Assembly (NCBI GenBank): GCA_023229505.1
Contig: JALNZD010000003.1
Span: 62,001 to 126,000 of the forward strand
DNA from: Bacteroidales bacterium
GTDB taxonomy: Bacteria > Bacteroidota > Bacteroidia > Bacteroidales > JAGOPY01
DNA length: 64,000 nucleotides
Direction: 5' to 3'
Shown: in pieces, positions 25,298 through 34,784 of the stretch
Numbering within the stretch: position 1 is the stretch's first letter
How the letters are laid out: each line of letters opens with the position of its first letter
Made by a program: the position numbers and the translations under genes
Notes under the pieces: generated by a model
What the model saw: only the letters and a program-made list of their open reading frames with translations
Databases searched by the model: none
What the model was told of the DNA's origin: nothing

Positions 25298-27580
25298 TTA
25301 CCTGATCTTGAGCAAATATTGAAGGCTAATACTACGGGGCGGCTGGATATCTCCCGGCCGTCCCATGTATTCTTTGTTAAAAATATTTTTTGCGAACAAG
25401 TTGATCCCCGAAGATGGTGTGACCTGCCATCCTACCCTGAAGTCAAATACAATAGCTCCTTTATTGTTTTCTAACCGGTATTCTTTCAAGCCGGGGAAGA
25501 ACTCCTGGCCCAGTATCCTCAGTTCAAACGGTTCGTCAATGCGCTCCATAAAGCTTTGGTAAGAAAAAGTAATGCCGGCACTGAAATTTTTAACTATTAT
25601 TTCGAAATCCCCTTTTGCAGAGTGACGGTAGCGGTATTTCAGGATTTGGGCACCCAAAGAATCCGAAGAAAGATCCAGCGGATTCAAATAGGTATATCCG
25701 GCTAAATAGCTGAATCTTGCATTACCCGCCTTGCCCTTACCATTGATGGAAAAATCGATACCGGTGATACGGGCAATTCCGATATTTAATGATTTAAAGC
25801 CAAGATTATCCAACGTCGGGATTGTATTGCTGTCAGGCACATAGACACCAAACGTAAACTCCATCATATTTTGGTACTCTGTCCAGAACCCTGCAAAGTC
25901 AATAAAACCGCTCCAATTCCCAAGCCGGAATCCCTGCCGGATACCAGTTTCCGCACTCCAGCCGGTTTCAGATCTGAGATCAGGATTCGGGAAAATATTC
26001 AGGCTGCCCACGCTGGTGGAAGTGTACTTCTCAGCCATAGAAGGGAACCGGTAACCCTGTCCGAAGGAAGCGCGGATATACGATGCTTTCCCTGCCTGGT
26101 AGTTGATGCCGGCCCGTGCGACAGGCCGCGATTCATCATCGGTTTTGTCGAGGGTATAGCGCTCCCATCTCAGTCCAAAGCTAACCGACAGACGATCGAA
26201 AAAGCGTTGGTCAAACTGGGTGAATAAAGCGATAGTAGAGCCCTTGTGATCGCCATAAAGTTGTGAATTTCCAAGTGTATAAGATGCAGCGGTACCAATG
26301 GTCCAGTGCATTTTATTTCGGAACTGCCGCTGGTACTGGTATTCTCCGTAAAAATAATCAGAGCCATTATTCTTATCCGGATCATCCGGGAAGCTATTGT
26401 TGACTCTGTAATAGCGGGTTTTCAGGCTGTGCCTGCCTTCCCGTTTATCAAAATAAGATACATATGGATCAAAATTAAAACGGAAGCCATTGACCGGGGT
26501 AACCGCTACCGGGTTCTGGACAAAGGCACCTGAATCGGCATCCGTCCAGATCAAAAAGTCGGATGATTTCTGAAGTTGAATACTAGTATGCAGGCCGGCA
26601 GAAAGCCCTTCCACGTTTCCAGGATTAAACCTCAGACCTGCACTAAACCTTCCATAGCGCTGGTAGTTATCAGTCCGGTATCCTTCATCCGTGAATCCAT
26701 TGATGCCAAGTGTAATATCAAAAGGTCCTGCTTTACGCAGATGCGATATCTTCAATCCTCCGAATAACGGTACCCTGTCCCACCACCAACTGAGTTCCCT
26801 GCGGGAAGGCTTCGTAAACAGCCCGCCGGACAGGTTCACGGTGGTTTCGGGAATATCCCCGGGTGTGGCTGTTCTGACATTGATAACACCGTTAAGCGCC
26901 GAAGAGCCATAAAGTGCTGATGATGCGCCCTTGATGACTTCCACCTGCCCGATGATCTCCACCGGCAGATAATTCCATTTGACATCATTAATATCACCCG
27001 TTAACATGGGGAGATCGTCCATCAACAACATCACCCGGCTGCCGGCGCCGTATGAGTATCCGCTGCCTCCCCGGATATTGGCCTGGCCATCCATTACATC
27101 TACGCCGGGAATCATGCGCAACGCATCATCTAACTGTTGGCTGTTCAGATTTTCAATAAATTCAGGTTTGATGACTTCCATCGAAACAGTTACATCCGAT
27201 AAGCGCTGCTCATATTTGGATGCAGATACTACAGCTGTATTCAACTCTACTATAAGGGGCTGAAGGCGAATGTCACGAAGGATATCCACGCGAGCCTGGG
27301 TTTTTATGGTCAACTTTTCCTGCTGATAACCTATAAATCTGAATGTAATAATGTGACTGCCAGGGATTACCGAAACCCGGTAATAGCCTTCCGGATCAGT
27401 GGTCCCCCCGCCAATGCTGTCAACCAGTATATTCACCCCGCTGAGAGGTGTTCCGTCTAAAGCATCTGTAACCCGGCCCGAGATCACAACCTGCTGGGCA
27501 TAAGAAGTTAATGGAAAGATGATTAAAAAGACCTGAATAGAAAATGCGAAACGCATTAACCGGGCAAATTTCTTTTTCAC
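25298..27580 (-). CDS. TonB-dependent outer-membrane receptor
   Basis: The protein has about 760 residues. A signal peptide (KKKFARLMRFAFS...TSYAQ) precedes a carboxypeptidase regulatory-like domain (VVISGRVTDALDGTPLSGVNI). A plug domain follows (LDDALRMIPGVDV, NIRGGSGYSYGAGSR, EVIKGASSALYGSSALNGVI) and then a 22-strand-type barrel ending in an aromatic-rich strand. It imports an unidentified ligand using TonB energy. The start is uncertain: I prefer the GTG at 27580, which gives a typical signal peptide. A TTG at 27625 directly after the upstream stop, or the ATG at 27556, are alternatives. It follows the T9SS gene at 27627 with almost no gap, so the two form an operon. Confidence 0.88.
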   Translation of the reverse strand: MKKKFARLMRFAFSIQVFLIIFPLTSYAQQVVISGRVTDALDGTPLSGVNILVDSIGGGTTDPEGYYRVSVIPGSHIITFRFIGYQQEKLTIKTQARVDILRDIRLQPLIVELNTAVVSASKYEQRLSDVTVSMEVIKPEFIENLNSQQLDDALRMIPGVDVMDGQANIRGGSGYSYGAGSRVMLLMDDLPMLTGDINDVKWNYLPVEIIGQVEVIKGASSALYGSSALNGVINVRTATPGDIPETTVNLSGGLFTKPSRRELSWWWDRVPLFGGLKISHLRKAGPFDITLGINGFTDEGYRTDNYQRYGRFSAGLRFNPGNVEGLSAGLHTSIQLQKSSDFLIWTDADSGAFVQNPVAVTPVNGFRFNFDPYVSYFDKREGRHSLKTRYYRVNNSFPDDPDKNNGSDYFYGEYQYQRQFRNKMHWTIGTAASYTLGNSQLYGDHKGSTIALFTQFDQRFFDRLSVSFGLRWERYTLDKTDDESRPVARAGINYQAGKASYIRASFGQGYRFPSMAEKYTSTSVGSLNIFPNPDLRSETGWSAETGIRQGFRLGNWSGFIDFAGFWTEYQNMMEFTFGVYVPDSNTIPTLDNLGFKSLNIGIARITGIDFSINGKGKAGNARFSYLAGYTYLNPLDLSSDSLGAQILKYRYRHSAKGDFEIIVKNFSAGITFSYQSFMERIDEPFELRILGQEFFPGLKEYRLENNKGAIVFDFRVGWQVTPSSGINLFAKNIFNKEYMGRPGDIQPPRSISLQYLLKIR

Positions 27581-27626
27581 CCCCTTGTAGTTGAGATTTA
27601 TACTTTTCAACCTTCTAAAAGACAAA

Positions 27627-28397
27627 TTAATCCTTCCGGATCATGATGCCGGTTGATTTGTACCTGGCGGACCGGAAAATATAGAAGTAAGGTCCTTCGG
27701 GCAGCATTTGCCCGTTAAAAATCAGAGAATTCTCCCCTCTGATTGCAATAATTTGTTGATCATAAACCCTTTGTCCAAGGATGGAATACACTTCAAAGTC
27801 AACCGTACCGATTATCTCCGAATGAAAATCGATTCTTGTGTTGCATTGGAAAGGATTGGGAATGTTTTGACGGACAAACAGGGATGTATTTTCATTTCCT
27901 TTGATTCCTGCATCGTCCACGACAACAAGGGTAAGGGAAGTAGAATCTGTGACAGTAGCAACTTTAATTGGAGGCCAGCCCGGGACTACAACGACATAGA
28001 CATCCACCACAATCCGGAGGGGATAATCACCTGCCAGGACCGGGGCACCCTCCATGAGGACACAATAATATTCTCCGGCGGTGAAAATGCTGTCTATCGT
28101 ATTGCTTTGCCATGTAATCCCCGCTGGCAAATTGCCAACTTCCATCAATTTCACATGATGGAGTTCTATTTCAGTACTATCCTCCATCAAGTAAATTGCC
28201 GGAGGTTTGATGGTAGCCACCTGGCTGTAAAGCTGTCCTATCCTCGCCACGGTAAGGGAGTCGGGGCAAACCTGGCCATTATTTTCGGGATCAGGGCACT
28301 GCTCCGGGCTGGCCGGCTCGCATTGCGACCAGGCGGTCATTGCTGCAAAACAAAAAGATAGCAGTAAAAGATAAAAGGTAAGGGGTTTCAGTTTCAT
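27627..28397 (-). CDS. Small T9SS-secreted protein co-transcribed with a TonB receptor
   Basis: The protein has 256 residues with a signal peptide (MKLKPLTFYLLLLSFCFAA...SQC). A Cys-rich stretch follows (CEPASPEQCPDPENNGQVC), then a beta-rich domain, then a T9SS sorting domain from about residue 175 (VRQNIPNPFQCNTRIDF) to a basic C-terminus. I do not recognise the middle domain. It lies immediately upstream of the TonB receptor. A role as a ligand-capturing surface protein for that receptor is possible but is inference. Confidence 0.7.
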   Translation of the reverse strand: MKLKPLTFYLLLLSFCFAAMTAWSQCEPASPEQCPDPENNGQVCPDSLTVARIGQLYSQVATIKPPAIYLMEDSTEIELHHVKLMEVGNLPAGITWQSNTIDSIFTAGEYYCVLMEGAPVLAGDYPLRIVVDVYVVVVPGWPPIKVATVTDSTSLTLVVVDDAGIKGNENTSLFVRQNIPNPFQCNTRIDFHSEIIGTVDFEVYSILGQRVYDQQIIAIRGENSLIFNGQMLPEGPYFYIFRSARYKSTGIMIRKD

Positions 28398-28455
28398 AAG
28401 GATTGATTATTTGAAATATAAAAGTAATATAAAAATATCAATCCGAAGAAATGAA

Positions 28456-28507
28456 GGGCTGTCTGAAAAGTGTAAGAACTTTGTTTTTCAAACTTTTAAG
28501 ACAGCCC
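28456..28507. terminator. Transposon-end-like hairpin / terminator
   Basis: GGGCTGTCTGAAAAGT (28456-28471) pairs with the reverse complement of ACTTTTAAGACAGCCC (28492-28507) with one internal mismatch. It lies nine bases after the stop codon of the S9 peptidase gene. GGGCTGTCT-AAAAGT ends resemble terminal inverted repeats of some Bacteroidota insertion sequences. The unit may be a miniature remnant now used as a terminator. Confidence 0.6.
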
Positions 28508-28515
28508 CATTAATT

Positions 28516-30435
28516 TTAATTGCTTTTGAGGTTCTCACCGAGGAATTTTTCCATAGCACGGTAGAAGTCAAAACGGTTTTCCTGGTTGTGGAATCCATGT
28601 CCTTCATTATCTTTCACCATATACTCAACAATGATTCCACGTTCCTTAAGCGCTTTTACTACCTGATCAGATTCGTCTTTATTCACCCTCGGATCATTAG
28701 CGCCCTGTGCTATGAACAGGGGTGTCTGAATTATACCGGAATTTAATGCCGGTGAAGTTGCCGCCAACTGGATACTATCGGCAACCGGGTTGCCAACCAT
28801 TTCATACATCATCTGCAGGTAAGGCTCCCAATACGGAGGGATCGTCCTCATGAATGTGAACAGGTTGGAAACCCCGACATAGTCGACAGCCGCAGCATAT
28901 AATTCCGGCTCTTTTACAATCCCCATCAAGGTTGCATAACCGCCATAGCTTGCACCGTAGATGACAAGGCGTTCAGGATCAGCAATTCCCTTTTCGACGA
29001 GCCATTTCGTCCCGTCGGTAACATCATTTTGCATTTCAAGCCCCCATTTCTTGAAGGAAGCTTCCCAGAAACTCTTGCCGTAACCTGTGGATCCCCTGAA
29101 GTTCATCTGGAAAACTGCGTAACCGCGATTGGCAAGGAATTGGATCTCAGGGTTAAATCCCCAATTGTCACGAGCCCATGGGCCTCCATGCGGGTTGACA
29201 ATCACCGGCAATTTTTTGGCAGTCTCCATCGTATAACCCTTTGGTAATGTCAGGTAACCATGGATTGTCAATCCATCGCGTGATTGATAAGTAACCGGGA
29301 GCATATCAGCCATTTCCTTTTCATCCAGCCAGGGACTGACATCGGCGATCTTCGTCAGTTTATCCGTTGTCCGGTCAAGAATATAGTAAGCACCCAAAGA
29401 TTTGTCACTATAAGTGCGCACAATCATCCGGTCTTCTTCATCTGTTACGGCAGAAATCCCTAATTCGTATTGTCCCAGTTCTTTTTTAAGTCTTTCAAAA
29501 ACCAGGCGGGTTTCCTCATCAAAAAAGTGCCTGTTTCTCTTATCTGAATCATAATTAGCCGTCGTAATTACCTTTCTCTTTCTTGAATAATAAATATTAT
29601 CGACATCGTATTCCTGGTTTTCATACAAAACTTCAATCTCTTTGCCGTTACGGATATCAAAGATCACCGCAGCAGTCTTATCACGGTTCAGGTTAGAAAT
29701 TGCATAAACATTCTGGTTATCGAAAGTGAAAAATAAGGGCGACATGGTTTCTTTAAAGCTGGTTGTCAAAACCGGCTTGAACTCATCTTTTTCTGTTTCA
29801 CGATACAAAACCTGGGAATTTATCCCATCAACGATAGCAGTAGCCGCACGCAATTTGCCTTCATGGTCGAAAACCCACTGCTGAATATTGCCCGGGTTTT
29901 CAGCAAGCATTTCCAACTCACCAGTTTTCAGATTCAGACGATAAGGATCGAAAACCTGCGGATTACGCTTGTTCATCCCGATGATCACCAGGTCAGGAAA
30001 TTCGGGAAGATCGTCGATGATATCCGTTCTTACGCCTTCGAATGGAGTGTAGCAAACCGGGTTTGACCCATCGACATTAACGCCGTAGAGCCTGAAATTT
30101 TCATCTCCGCCCTGGTCTTTCAGGTAAAGGATCTGGTTATCATTCGGCCAGAAGTAACCCATGATATCACGATCAGTCTCTGATGTCAGACGGATTGCCG
30201 AATCAGCACCAATCTTCTGGATAAAAATATTCATCCGGTCCTGGTAAGGAGCTTTGAATGAGAAATAAGTACCTCCCGGGGAGATCTGGTAACTGGCTTT
30301 TTCAGGATTCCTGAAAAAATCTTCTAATGGAATTTGCTTAGCTCTCATTATTGTAGGTAATTGCTGACAACCGGTCAGCATAAAAATTACAACGGCCGAC
30401 ATGGCAGCCATTGTCAGTAAACGGTTTTTTTTCAT
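28516..30435 (-). CDS. S9 family prolyl oligopeptidase-type lipoprotein peptidase
   Basis: The protein has 639 residues from the ATG at 30435; an in-frame TTG at 30465 would add ten unlikely residues. It begins with a lipoprotein signal (MKKNRLL...IFMLTGCQQ). Residues 40-370 form a beta-propeller (repeated strands such as WPNDNQILYLKDQ). The C-terminal third is an alpha/beta hydrolase with the nucleophile motif GASYGGY (Ser about 496), Asp in ANDPRV (about 581) and His in EGHGFH (about 613). It should cleave short peptides in the periplasm or on the outer membrane. It is a monocistronic gene divergent from the toxin-antitoxin pair. Confidence 0.9.
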   Translation of the reverse strand: MKKNRLLTMAAMSAVVIFMLTGCQQLPTIMRAKQIPLEDFFRNPEKASYQISPGGTYFSFKAPYQDRMNIFIQKIGADSAIRLTSETDRDIMGYFWPNDNQILYLKDQGGDENFRLYGVNVDGSNPVCYTPFEGVRTDIIDDLPEFPDLVIIGMNKRNPQVFDPYRLNLKTGELEMLAENPGNIQQWVFDHEGKLRAATAIVDGINSQVLYRETEKDEFKPVLTTSFKETMSPLFFTFDNQNVYAISNLNRDKTAAVIFDIRNGKEIEVLYENQEYDVDNIYYSRKRKVITTANYDSDKRNRHFFDEETRLVFERLKKELGQYELGISAVTDEEDRMIVRTYSDKSLGAYYILDRTTDKLTKIADVSPWLDEKEMADMLPVTYQSRDGLTIHGYLTLPKGYTMETAKKLPVIVNPHGGPWARDNWGFNPEIQFLANRGYAVFQMNFRGSTGYGKSFWEASFKKWGLEMQNDVTDGTKWLVEKGIADPERLVIYGASYGGYATLMGIVKEPELYAAAVDYVGVSNLFTFMRTIPPYWEPYLQMMYEMVGNPVADSIQLAATSPALNSGIIQTPLFIAQGANDPRVNKDESDQVVKALKERGIIVEYMVKDNEGHGFHNQENRFDFYRAMEKFLGENLKSN

Positions 30436-30621
30436 AGATATTGAAATTTGATTGTTTAATGGCAAAGGTATTTGAATGACTATTTCTTAGCCTGATGAGT
30501 TTACCAATGGTAAATCCTGGTTTATAAGATGAACTTATAAATGAAATTCTTATTGTTTAATGAAGTCAATACTTTCGATTGTGAGCAATTAACATGCGCC
30601 CAAAAAAAATGTCAGATTATA

Positions 30622-30651
30622 TTGATAATGTTCCCTAATTAGCTAACTTTG
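30622..30651 (+). promoter_or_regulatory. Promoter of the toxin-antitoxin operon
   Basis: TTG (30622-30624), 19 bases of spacing and TAACTTTG (30644-30651) match the Bacteroidota promoter. The GTG start codon follows only four bases after the -7 element, so the mRNA would be leaderless or nearly so. Confidence 0.65.
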
Positions 30652-30655
30652 TGTC

Positions 30656-31003
30656 GTGAAAGAAAAATTTAACAGGAGCATATTTTATTACAGGAACTAT
30701 TACCTTGACTTCTTTGAAACACTAAATCCAGAAGCTAGAAAGAAGTTCAACTGGACGCTGCAACTTATCAGAGATATTAAACAAGTTCCTGAGAAATATT
30801 TCAAACACGTGACCGGCACAACCGGACTTTTTGAAATCAGAGTTGAGGTTGGAAGAAATATTTTCCGGGTTTTCAGCTTCTTTGATGAAGGAAGGTTAGT
30901 TGTCCTGGTTAACGGGTTTCAAAAGAAAACTCAAAAAACTCCAAAAAAGGAAATTGAATTGGCAGAGAAAATAAAAAAACAATACTTCGATGAAAAAGAA
31001 TAA
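30656..31003 (+). CDS. RelE/HigB-type toxin (phage Gp49-like)
   Basis: The protein has 115 residues from a GTG just after the promoter; no ATG is available in the N-terminal part. It has the RelE/HigB shape: YYLDFFETL helix, KYFKHVTGTTGLFEIRVEV strand, IFRVFSFF strand, VLVNGFQKKTQKTP and a C-terminal helix. The F-x-K-x-T-x-x-T-P segment is typical of Gp49-like HigB toxins, mRNA interferases acting on the ribosome. The gene overlaps the downstream antitoxin gene by 14 bases. The toxin-first order is the HigBA arrangement. Confidence 0.88.
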   Translation: MKEKFNRSIFYYRNYYLDFFETLNPEARKKFNWTLQLIRDIKQVPEKYFKHVTGTTGLFEIRVEVGRNIFRVFSFFDEGRLVVLVNGFQKKTQKTPKKEIELAEKIKKQYFDEKE

Positions 31004-31295
31004 TAAAAACCTGACTTCATTTGAGGATCATTTAGATAGTCAATATGGCAAACGGGGTTCAGAAACAAGAGAAAAATATGAGCAGCAATTTGAAGCTTTC
31101 AAACTCGGAGTCATGATTCAGGAACTTCGTAAAGAACAAGGTCTGACTCAGGAGCAGCTAGCTAAAAAATGTGGCACGACAAAATCATACATTTCTCGTA
31201 TTGAGAATGATTCGAGTGACATCCGACTTTCAACACTGATGAGAATTATTAGCGAAGGCCTTGGTAGACATTTAAAGCTAAGTGTGGACACCTGA
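30990..31295 (+). CDS. XRE-family antitoxin (HigA-like)
   Basis: The protein has 101 residues. The N-terminal 45 residues are charged and helical and probably wrap the toxin. The C-terminus is a Xre helix-turn-helix (LRKEQGLTQEQLAKK followed by YISRIEND). It should neutralise the upstream toxin and repress the promoter at 30622. A hairpin (AAACTGAT/ATCAGTTT, about 31343-31368) follows the gene before the convergent TPR gene. Confidence 0.88.
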   Translation: MKKNNKNLTSFEDHLDSQYGKRGSETREKYEQQFEAFKLGVMIQELRKEQGLTQEQLAKKCGTTKSYISRIENDSSDIRLSTLMRIISEGLGRHLKLSVDT

Positions 31296-31390
31296 ACAAG
31301 GAAAAAATGGGCCTCCCCGACGCAAGCACCGAGATATCTGATAAACTGATTGGTTAACCCATCAGTTTAACCCATTAATGTGAGATCATT

Positions 31391-32689
31391 TCACCGGCCC
31401 AATTTACTCTCCATGTCCTGGTATTTCAGGTATGAAGGCTGATCATCCAAAATAAATGCGATTGTCTTTAATGCCTGGATGGTTTCTAATGATGACGGGT
31501 CTTCTATAAGCACCTGCTCAAAAAATGGCCTGGCTTTTTCAAAATTTGCCAGTGCTCCTTCCGAAAGTAATTCAAACTGCTTATTATCAGAAGAATTCTG
31601 AGCAGTATCGAAAAGGGCTTTCCCTTTGGCGTAATATAATGCTCCCAGGTTAAACAGTACTATAGCGTTGTTTGGATCAACCTGAAGGGCCTTCTGGTAA
31701 GTCAGGATAGCTTTATCCTTATCAGATTTCTCCAGCAATGATGCATATCCGATCAATAAATCAATATCTCCGGGGTTTTTAGCCAGTTCTTCCTCAAAAA
31801 CATGTAAAGCCTCAACATACAGTTCGCTATCACTCAGGTACAAGTCAAGTTTAAGGTTATTGAGGTCCCGTAATGCTAATTGATATTGCTCTTCCATTTG
31901 TTGTGCCCTGACAGGCGTCAGCTTATTTTTAAGTGCCAGGAACCTTTCATGTTCACTTTCCAACAAAATTAATCCGCGTTGATTGTCCTGCATGGCAAGC
32001 CTGATGCTGTCAGGTTTGTGGAGGGCCGCCAGGCGGTAAAAAACATAGGCCATAAGAAAATCAGGCTCTTCGGGTAGTTTTTCGGTATATAGTTTTTCAG
32101 CTTTAGTAAAATATCCGGCCGCCTCCTGCTTTTGACCTTTATCAAGATACACCTGTCCAAGAAGGTCGCATACCAGGTAGGTTTCCCGGATTTCGTGGGC
32201 TGAAACAAGATAATCCCCGGCCCTGGCAAGGAGCTTCGGGTCAGTTTTCCCGTTAAAAACCAGGTCATTGTATTCATTTAATGAAGCCAGGCCTTCCCGG
32301 AGCAGTGCATGATGAAGATTTTTTATCTCCAGGTCAATCTTCTTCCATTGATCCCCATGATCATAATTCATGCTTTTTTTATAATCCCGGTAAGCGGAAA
32401 GCAAGGCATCTATATACAGCTTCTGCGCTTCTTTATCTTCACCGGTATATGATTCATCATATAATCTGACATAAGTCAGTCCACGATAATAGTATGCTTC
32501 GGAAAGCATTTCCGGGGTAAGAGAACGGTCCTGACTTACAGTTTGATTGAATAATTCAAGGGCTTTGGAATATGATCCATCCATAAAATAGTCTTTGCCC
32601 TGCTGCAATTTCGTTTTCTGGGCCACGACAGGGGTTATCCAGGTTAACCCTGCAATTAATAAAACGACCGTAATGCGGTAAATGCCCAT
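31391..32689 (-). CDS. Secreted tetratricopeptide repeat protein
   Basis: The protein has 432 residues with a signal peptide (MGIYRITVVLLIAGL...VVAQ). At least six TPR-like helix pairs follow, for example KDYFMDGSYSKALELFNQ, LAKNPGDIDLLIGYASLLEK and ALQVDPNNAIVLFNLGALY. The repeats probably form a superhelical scaffold for protein binding in the periplasm. No catalytic domain is seen. It lies 57 bases beyond the start of the yqgE-like gene on the same strand. Confidence 0.8.
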   Translation of the reverse strand: MGIYRITVVLLIAGLTWITPVVAQKTKLQQGKDYFMDGSYSKALELFNQTVSQDRSLTPEMLSEAYYYRGLTYVRLYDESYTGEDKEAQKLYIDALLSAYRDYKKSMNYDHGDQWKKIDLEIKNLHHALLREGLASLNEYNDLVFNGKTDPKLLARAGDYLVSAHEIRETYLVCDLLGQVYLDKGQKQEAAGYFTKAEKLYTEKLPEEPDFLMAYVFYRLAALHKPDSIRLAMQDNQRGLILLESEHERFLALKNKLTPVRAQQMEEQYQLALRDLNNLKLDLYLSDSELYVEALHVFEEELAKNPGDIDLLIGYASLLEKSDKDKAILTYQKALQVDPNNAIVLFNLGALYYAKGKALFDTAQNSSDNKQFELLSEGALANFEKARPFFEQVLIEDPSSLETIQALKTIAFILDDQPSYLKYQDMESKLGR

Positions 32690-32746
32690 GGATCAAAGTT
32701 AACTCTTTAGTTTTCTCCTAAACAATCTGATGATTGATGCCTTGAT

Positions 32747-33337
32747 TTAATTATCGGTTGGATCATCCGGGAATTTGATCCAGTGTGCATATTCATCGCC
32801 AAGCCGCCGGAGTGAACGGCTCCAAAGCATAGAAGGAGTAGTTCTTAAAAGATCATCAGCCGTGACATTCGAAACAACCCATGAATTTCTTTCCAACTCT
32901 TCATCCAGTTGATTAGGTGACCACCCGGAATACCCGATAAAAAACCTGATCTGTGATGGTTTGATCAGCGATAGCTCTATAAGCTCCCTGATCCGCTCAA
33001 TGTCGCCGCCCCAATAAATTCCCGGGATAATTTCCAGACTGTTCTCCACCTTGTCACCCAGCGTATGAATGAAAAAAAGGCTGTCGCTTTGAACCGGACC
33101 GCCAAGATAAACCTTGGAATTAAACTCAGGGAAATCTTTAACTACATCATTGAACCGGGCTTTAATCGGTTTATTGACAATCACTCCGAAAGTACCGTCA
33201 TCATTATGCTCCGCCAGAAGAATGACTGACCTTTTAAAGAAATAATCCAACAGGAAAGGCTCCGAAATAAGAATTTTTCCCCTTGCCGGTTTAATGTTAT
33301 TGGTTTTTATTTTCAGAAGATCGTGAATATCTTTCAT
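32747..33337 (-). CDS. YqgE/AlgH family protein (UPF0301)
   Basis: The protein has 196 residues from the ATG at 33337; a GTG four codons upstream is an alternative. It has the UPF0301 hallmarks: RGKILISEPFL near the start, GTFGVIVNKP, VYLGGPVQSDSLFFIH with the conserved GGPV, and IRFFIGYSGWSPNQLDEEL near residues 125-145. The family is soluble and widespread and its function is still unclear; AlgH was first linked to alginate regulation in Pseudomonas. The gene is divergent from murL, with about 75 bases between the starts. Confidence 0.9.
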   Translation of the reverse strand: MKDIHDLLKIKTNNIKPARGKILISEPFLLDYFFKRSVILLAEHNDDGTFGVIVNKPIKARFNDVVKDFPEFNSKVYLGGPVQSDSLFFIHTLGDKVENSLEIIPGIYWGGDIERIRELIELSLIKPSQIRFFIGYSGWSPNQLDEELERNSWVVSNVTADDLLRTTPSMLWSRSLRRLGDEYAHWIKFPDDPTDN

Positions 33338-33413
33338 TTTCTGCGGCACTTTATGGGTTGCCCCCGAATTGATTACTTTTGAATTTTAAAATTACAAAAA
33401 TAATACCATCCTG

Positions 33414-34784
33414 ATGCGGAGGCTTGATAACTTTTCAAGATTTTATGATTTAAGGAAAGAATTTCCCATTTTTACCTATGACTCCTATCATTATGAATTT
33501 ACCGGTAACACCATTGAATTAAACTTTTCATATAGTCTGTCTGAAAAGTATTTTTTTAAGCCACATGTCAGCATACCATATAAACCTGGTTTATTTCATC
33601 CTTTTGACAGTTTAGCTTCCGCATCGCTGAATAACCTGGTTTTCCAAATCGGAATGATCGAATTGGCCAGTTACTGGAAGGCAGCCTGTGCGCCAAAAGT
33701 CATCATTAAACCGCATAAACTGTCAGCCTCACAGGTTAAGTTCTGGAAGAAGATATACTTCCACGGCCTTGGAGAATTTTTTTTCATGAATTCCATCCGG
33801 GTTAATGAAGATGATTTCATGGAAATGATCTTTCCGGATGAAAATCCTGTTGTATCTTTCCCGGTTAAGCCGGCCGATGGCTGCCTGGTGCCGGTAGGTG
33901 GAGGCAAAGATTCGGCGGTAACCATGGGCCTGTTGAATAAAACAGCTGATAACTGGCTGCCCTTTGTCATCAACCCGAGAAAAACCACCAGGGAAGTCAT
34001 TCATTCAGTGGGTAAAAGCGAGGCTCAAACCATTGAATTTTACCGGGAAATTCATCTGCAATTACTTAAATTAAACAAGGAAGGATTTCTCAACGGCCAT
34101 ACCCCGTTTTCAGCCCTGCTCGCTTTTTATTCTTTATTGGCTGCCTATCTGACAGGCCATACTGAAATCGTACTTTCTAATGAGTCCAGCGCCAACGAAG
34201 TGACGGTTCCCGGGACCACCATCAATCATCAGTATTCCAAATCTATAGAATTCGAGAGAGATTTCCGCGAATATACCCGTGTTTATATTTCAGAAGGGTT
34301 TAATTATTTCAGTATGCTCCGGCCTTTGTCGGAACTGCACATTGCTCGTTTATTTTCAGGGATGCCGGAATTTTTTCATTATTTCAAAAGCTGCAATGTT
34401 GGCAGTAAAACCGATAGCTGGTGCGGTTTGTGTCCAAAGTGCCTGTTTACTTACATTATCCTATCTCCTTTTATTAAACCGGAAACACTGGCCGGCATTT
34501 TTGGTCACAATCTCCTGGATGATCCCGCATTGGAAAAGACTCTCGAAGAATTAAGCGGCATAGCGGACATTAAGCCGTTTGAATGCATTGGCACTGTAGG
34601 GGAAGTCAATGCTGCACTGAATGAAGCGGTTAAAATGTACCCAGAAGATGATCTCCCTTATCTGATCCGGGTTCATCAGCAACAGAACTGCCCGGATGAA
34701 TCCGGGGGAAATTCACCGGATTTATCCGGTGATCATTTCGTACCGGAAAAATACATAAACCTGCTAGAAAAAGCGCTCCGATGA
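33414..34784 (+). CDS. murL: UDP-MurNAc-L-Ala-L-Glu epimerase (MurL)
   Basis: The protein has 456 residues. It has a PP-loop-like VPVGGGKDSA (159-168), a strand-helix core with LSNESSANEV (254-263) and a four-residue-spaced Cys motif WCGLCPKC (336-343). This combination, and its four-base overlap with a MurD-type ligase, match MurL. MurL epimerizes the terminal L-Glu of UDP-MurNAc-L-Ala-L-Glu to D-Glu using ATP, in the cytoplasm. With MurD2 it replaces glutamate racemase plus classical MurD. The assignment rests on motifs and neighbour. Another PP-loop ATPase is possible but less likely. Confidence 0.75.
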   Translation: MRRLDNFSRFYDLRKEFPIFTYDSYHYEFTGNTIELNFSYSLSEKYFFKPHVSIPYKPGLFHPFDSLASASLNNLVFQIGMIELASYWKAACAPKVIIKPHKLSASQVKFWKKIYFHGLGEFFFMNSIRVNEDDFMEMIFPDENPVVSFPVKPADGCLVPVGGGKDSAVTMGLLNKTADNWLPFVINPRKTTREVIHSVGKSEAQTIEFYREIHLQLLKLNKEGFLNGHTPFSALLAFYSLLAAYLTGHTEIVLSNESSANEVTVPGTTINHQYSKSIEFERDFREYTRVYISEGFNYFSMLRPLSELHIARLFSGMPEFFHYFKSCNVGSKTDSWCGLCPKCLFTYIILSPFIKPETLAGIFGHNLLDDPALEKTLEELSGIADIKPFECIGTVGEVNAALNEAVKMYPEDDLPYLIRVHQQQNCPDESGGNSPDLSGDHFVPEKYINLLEKALR

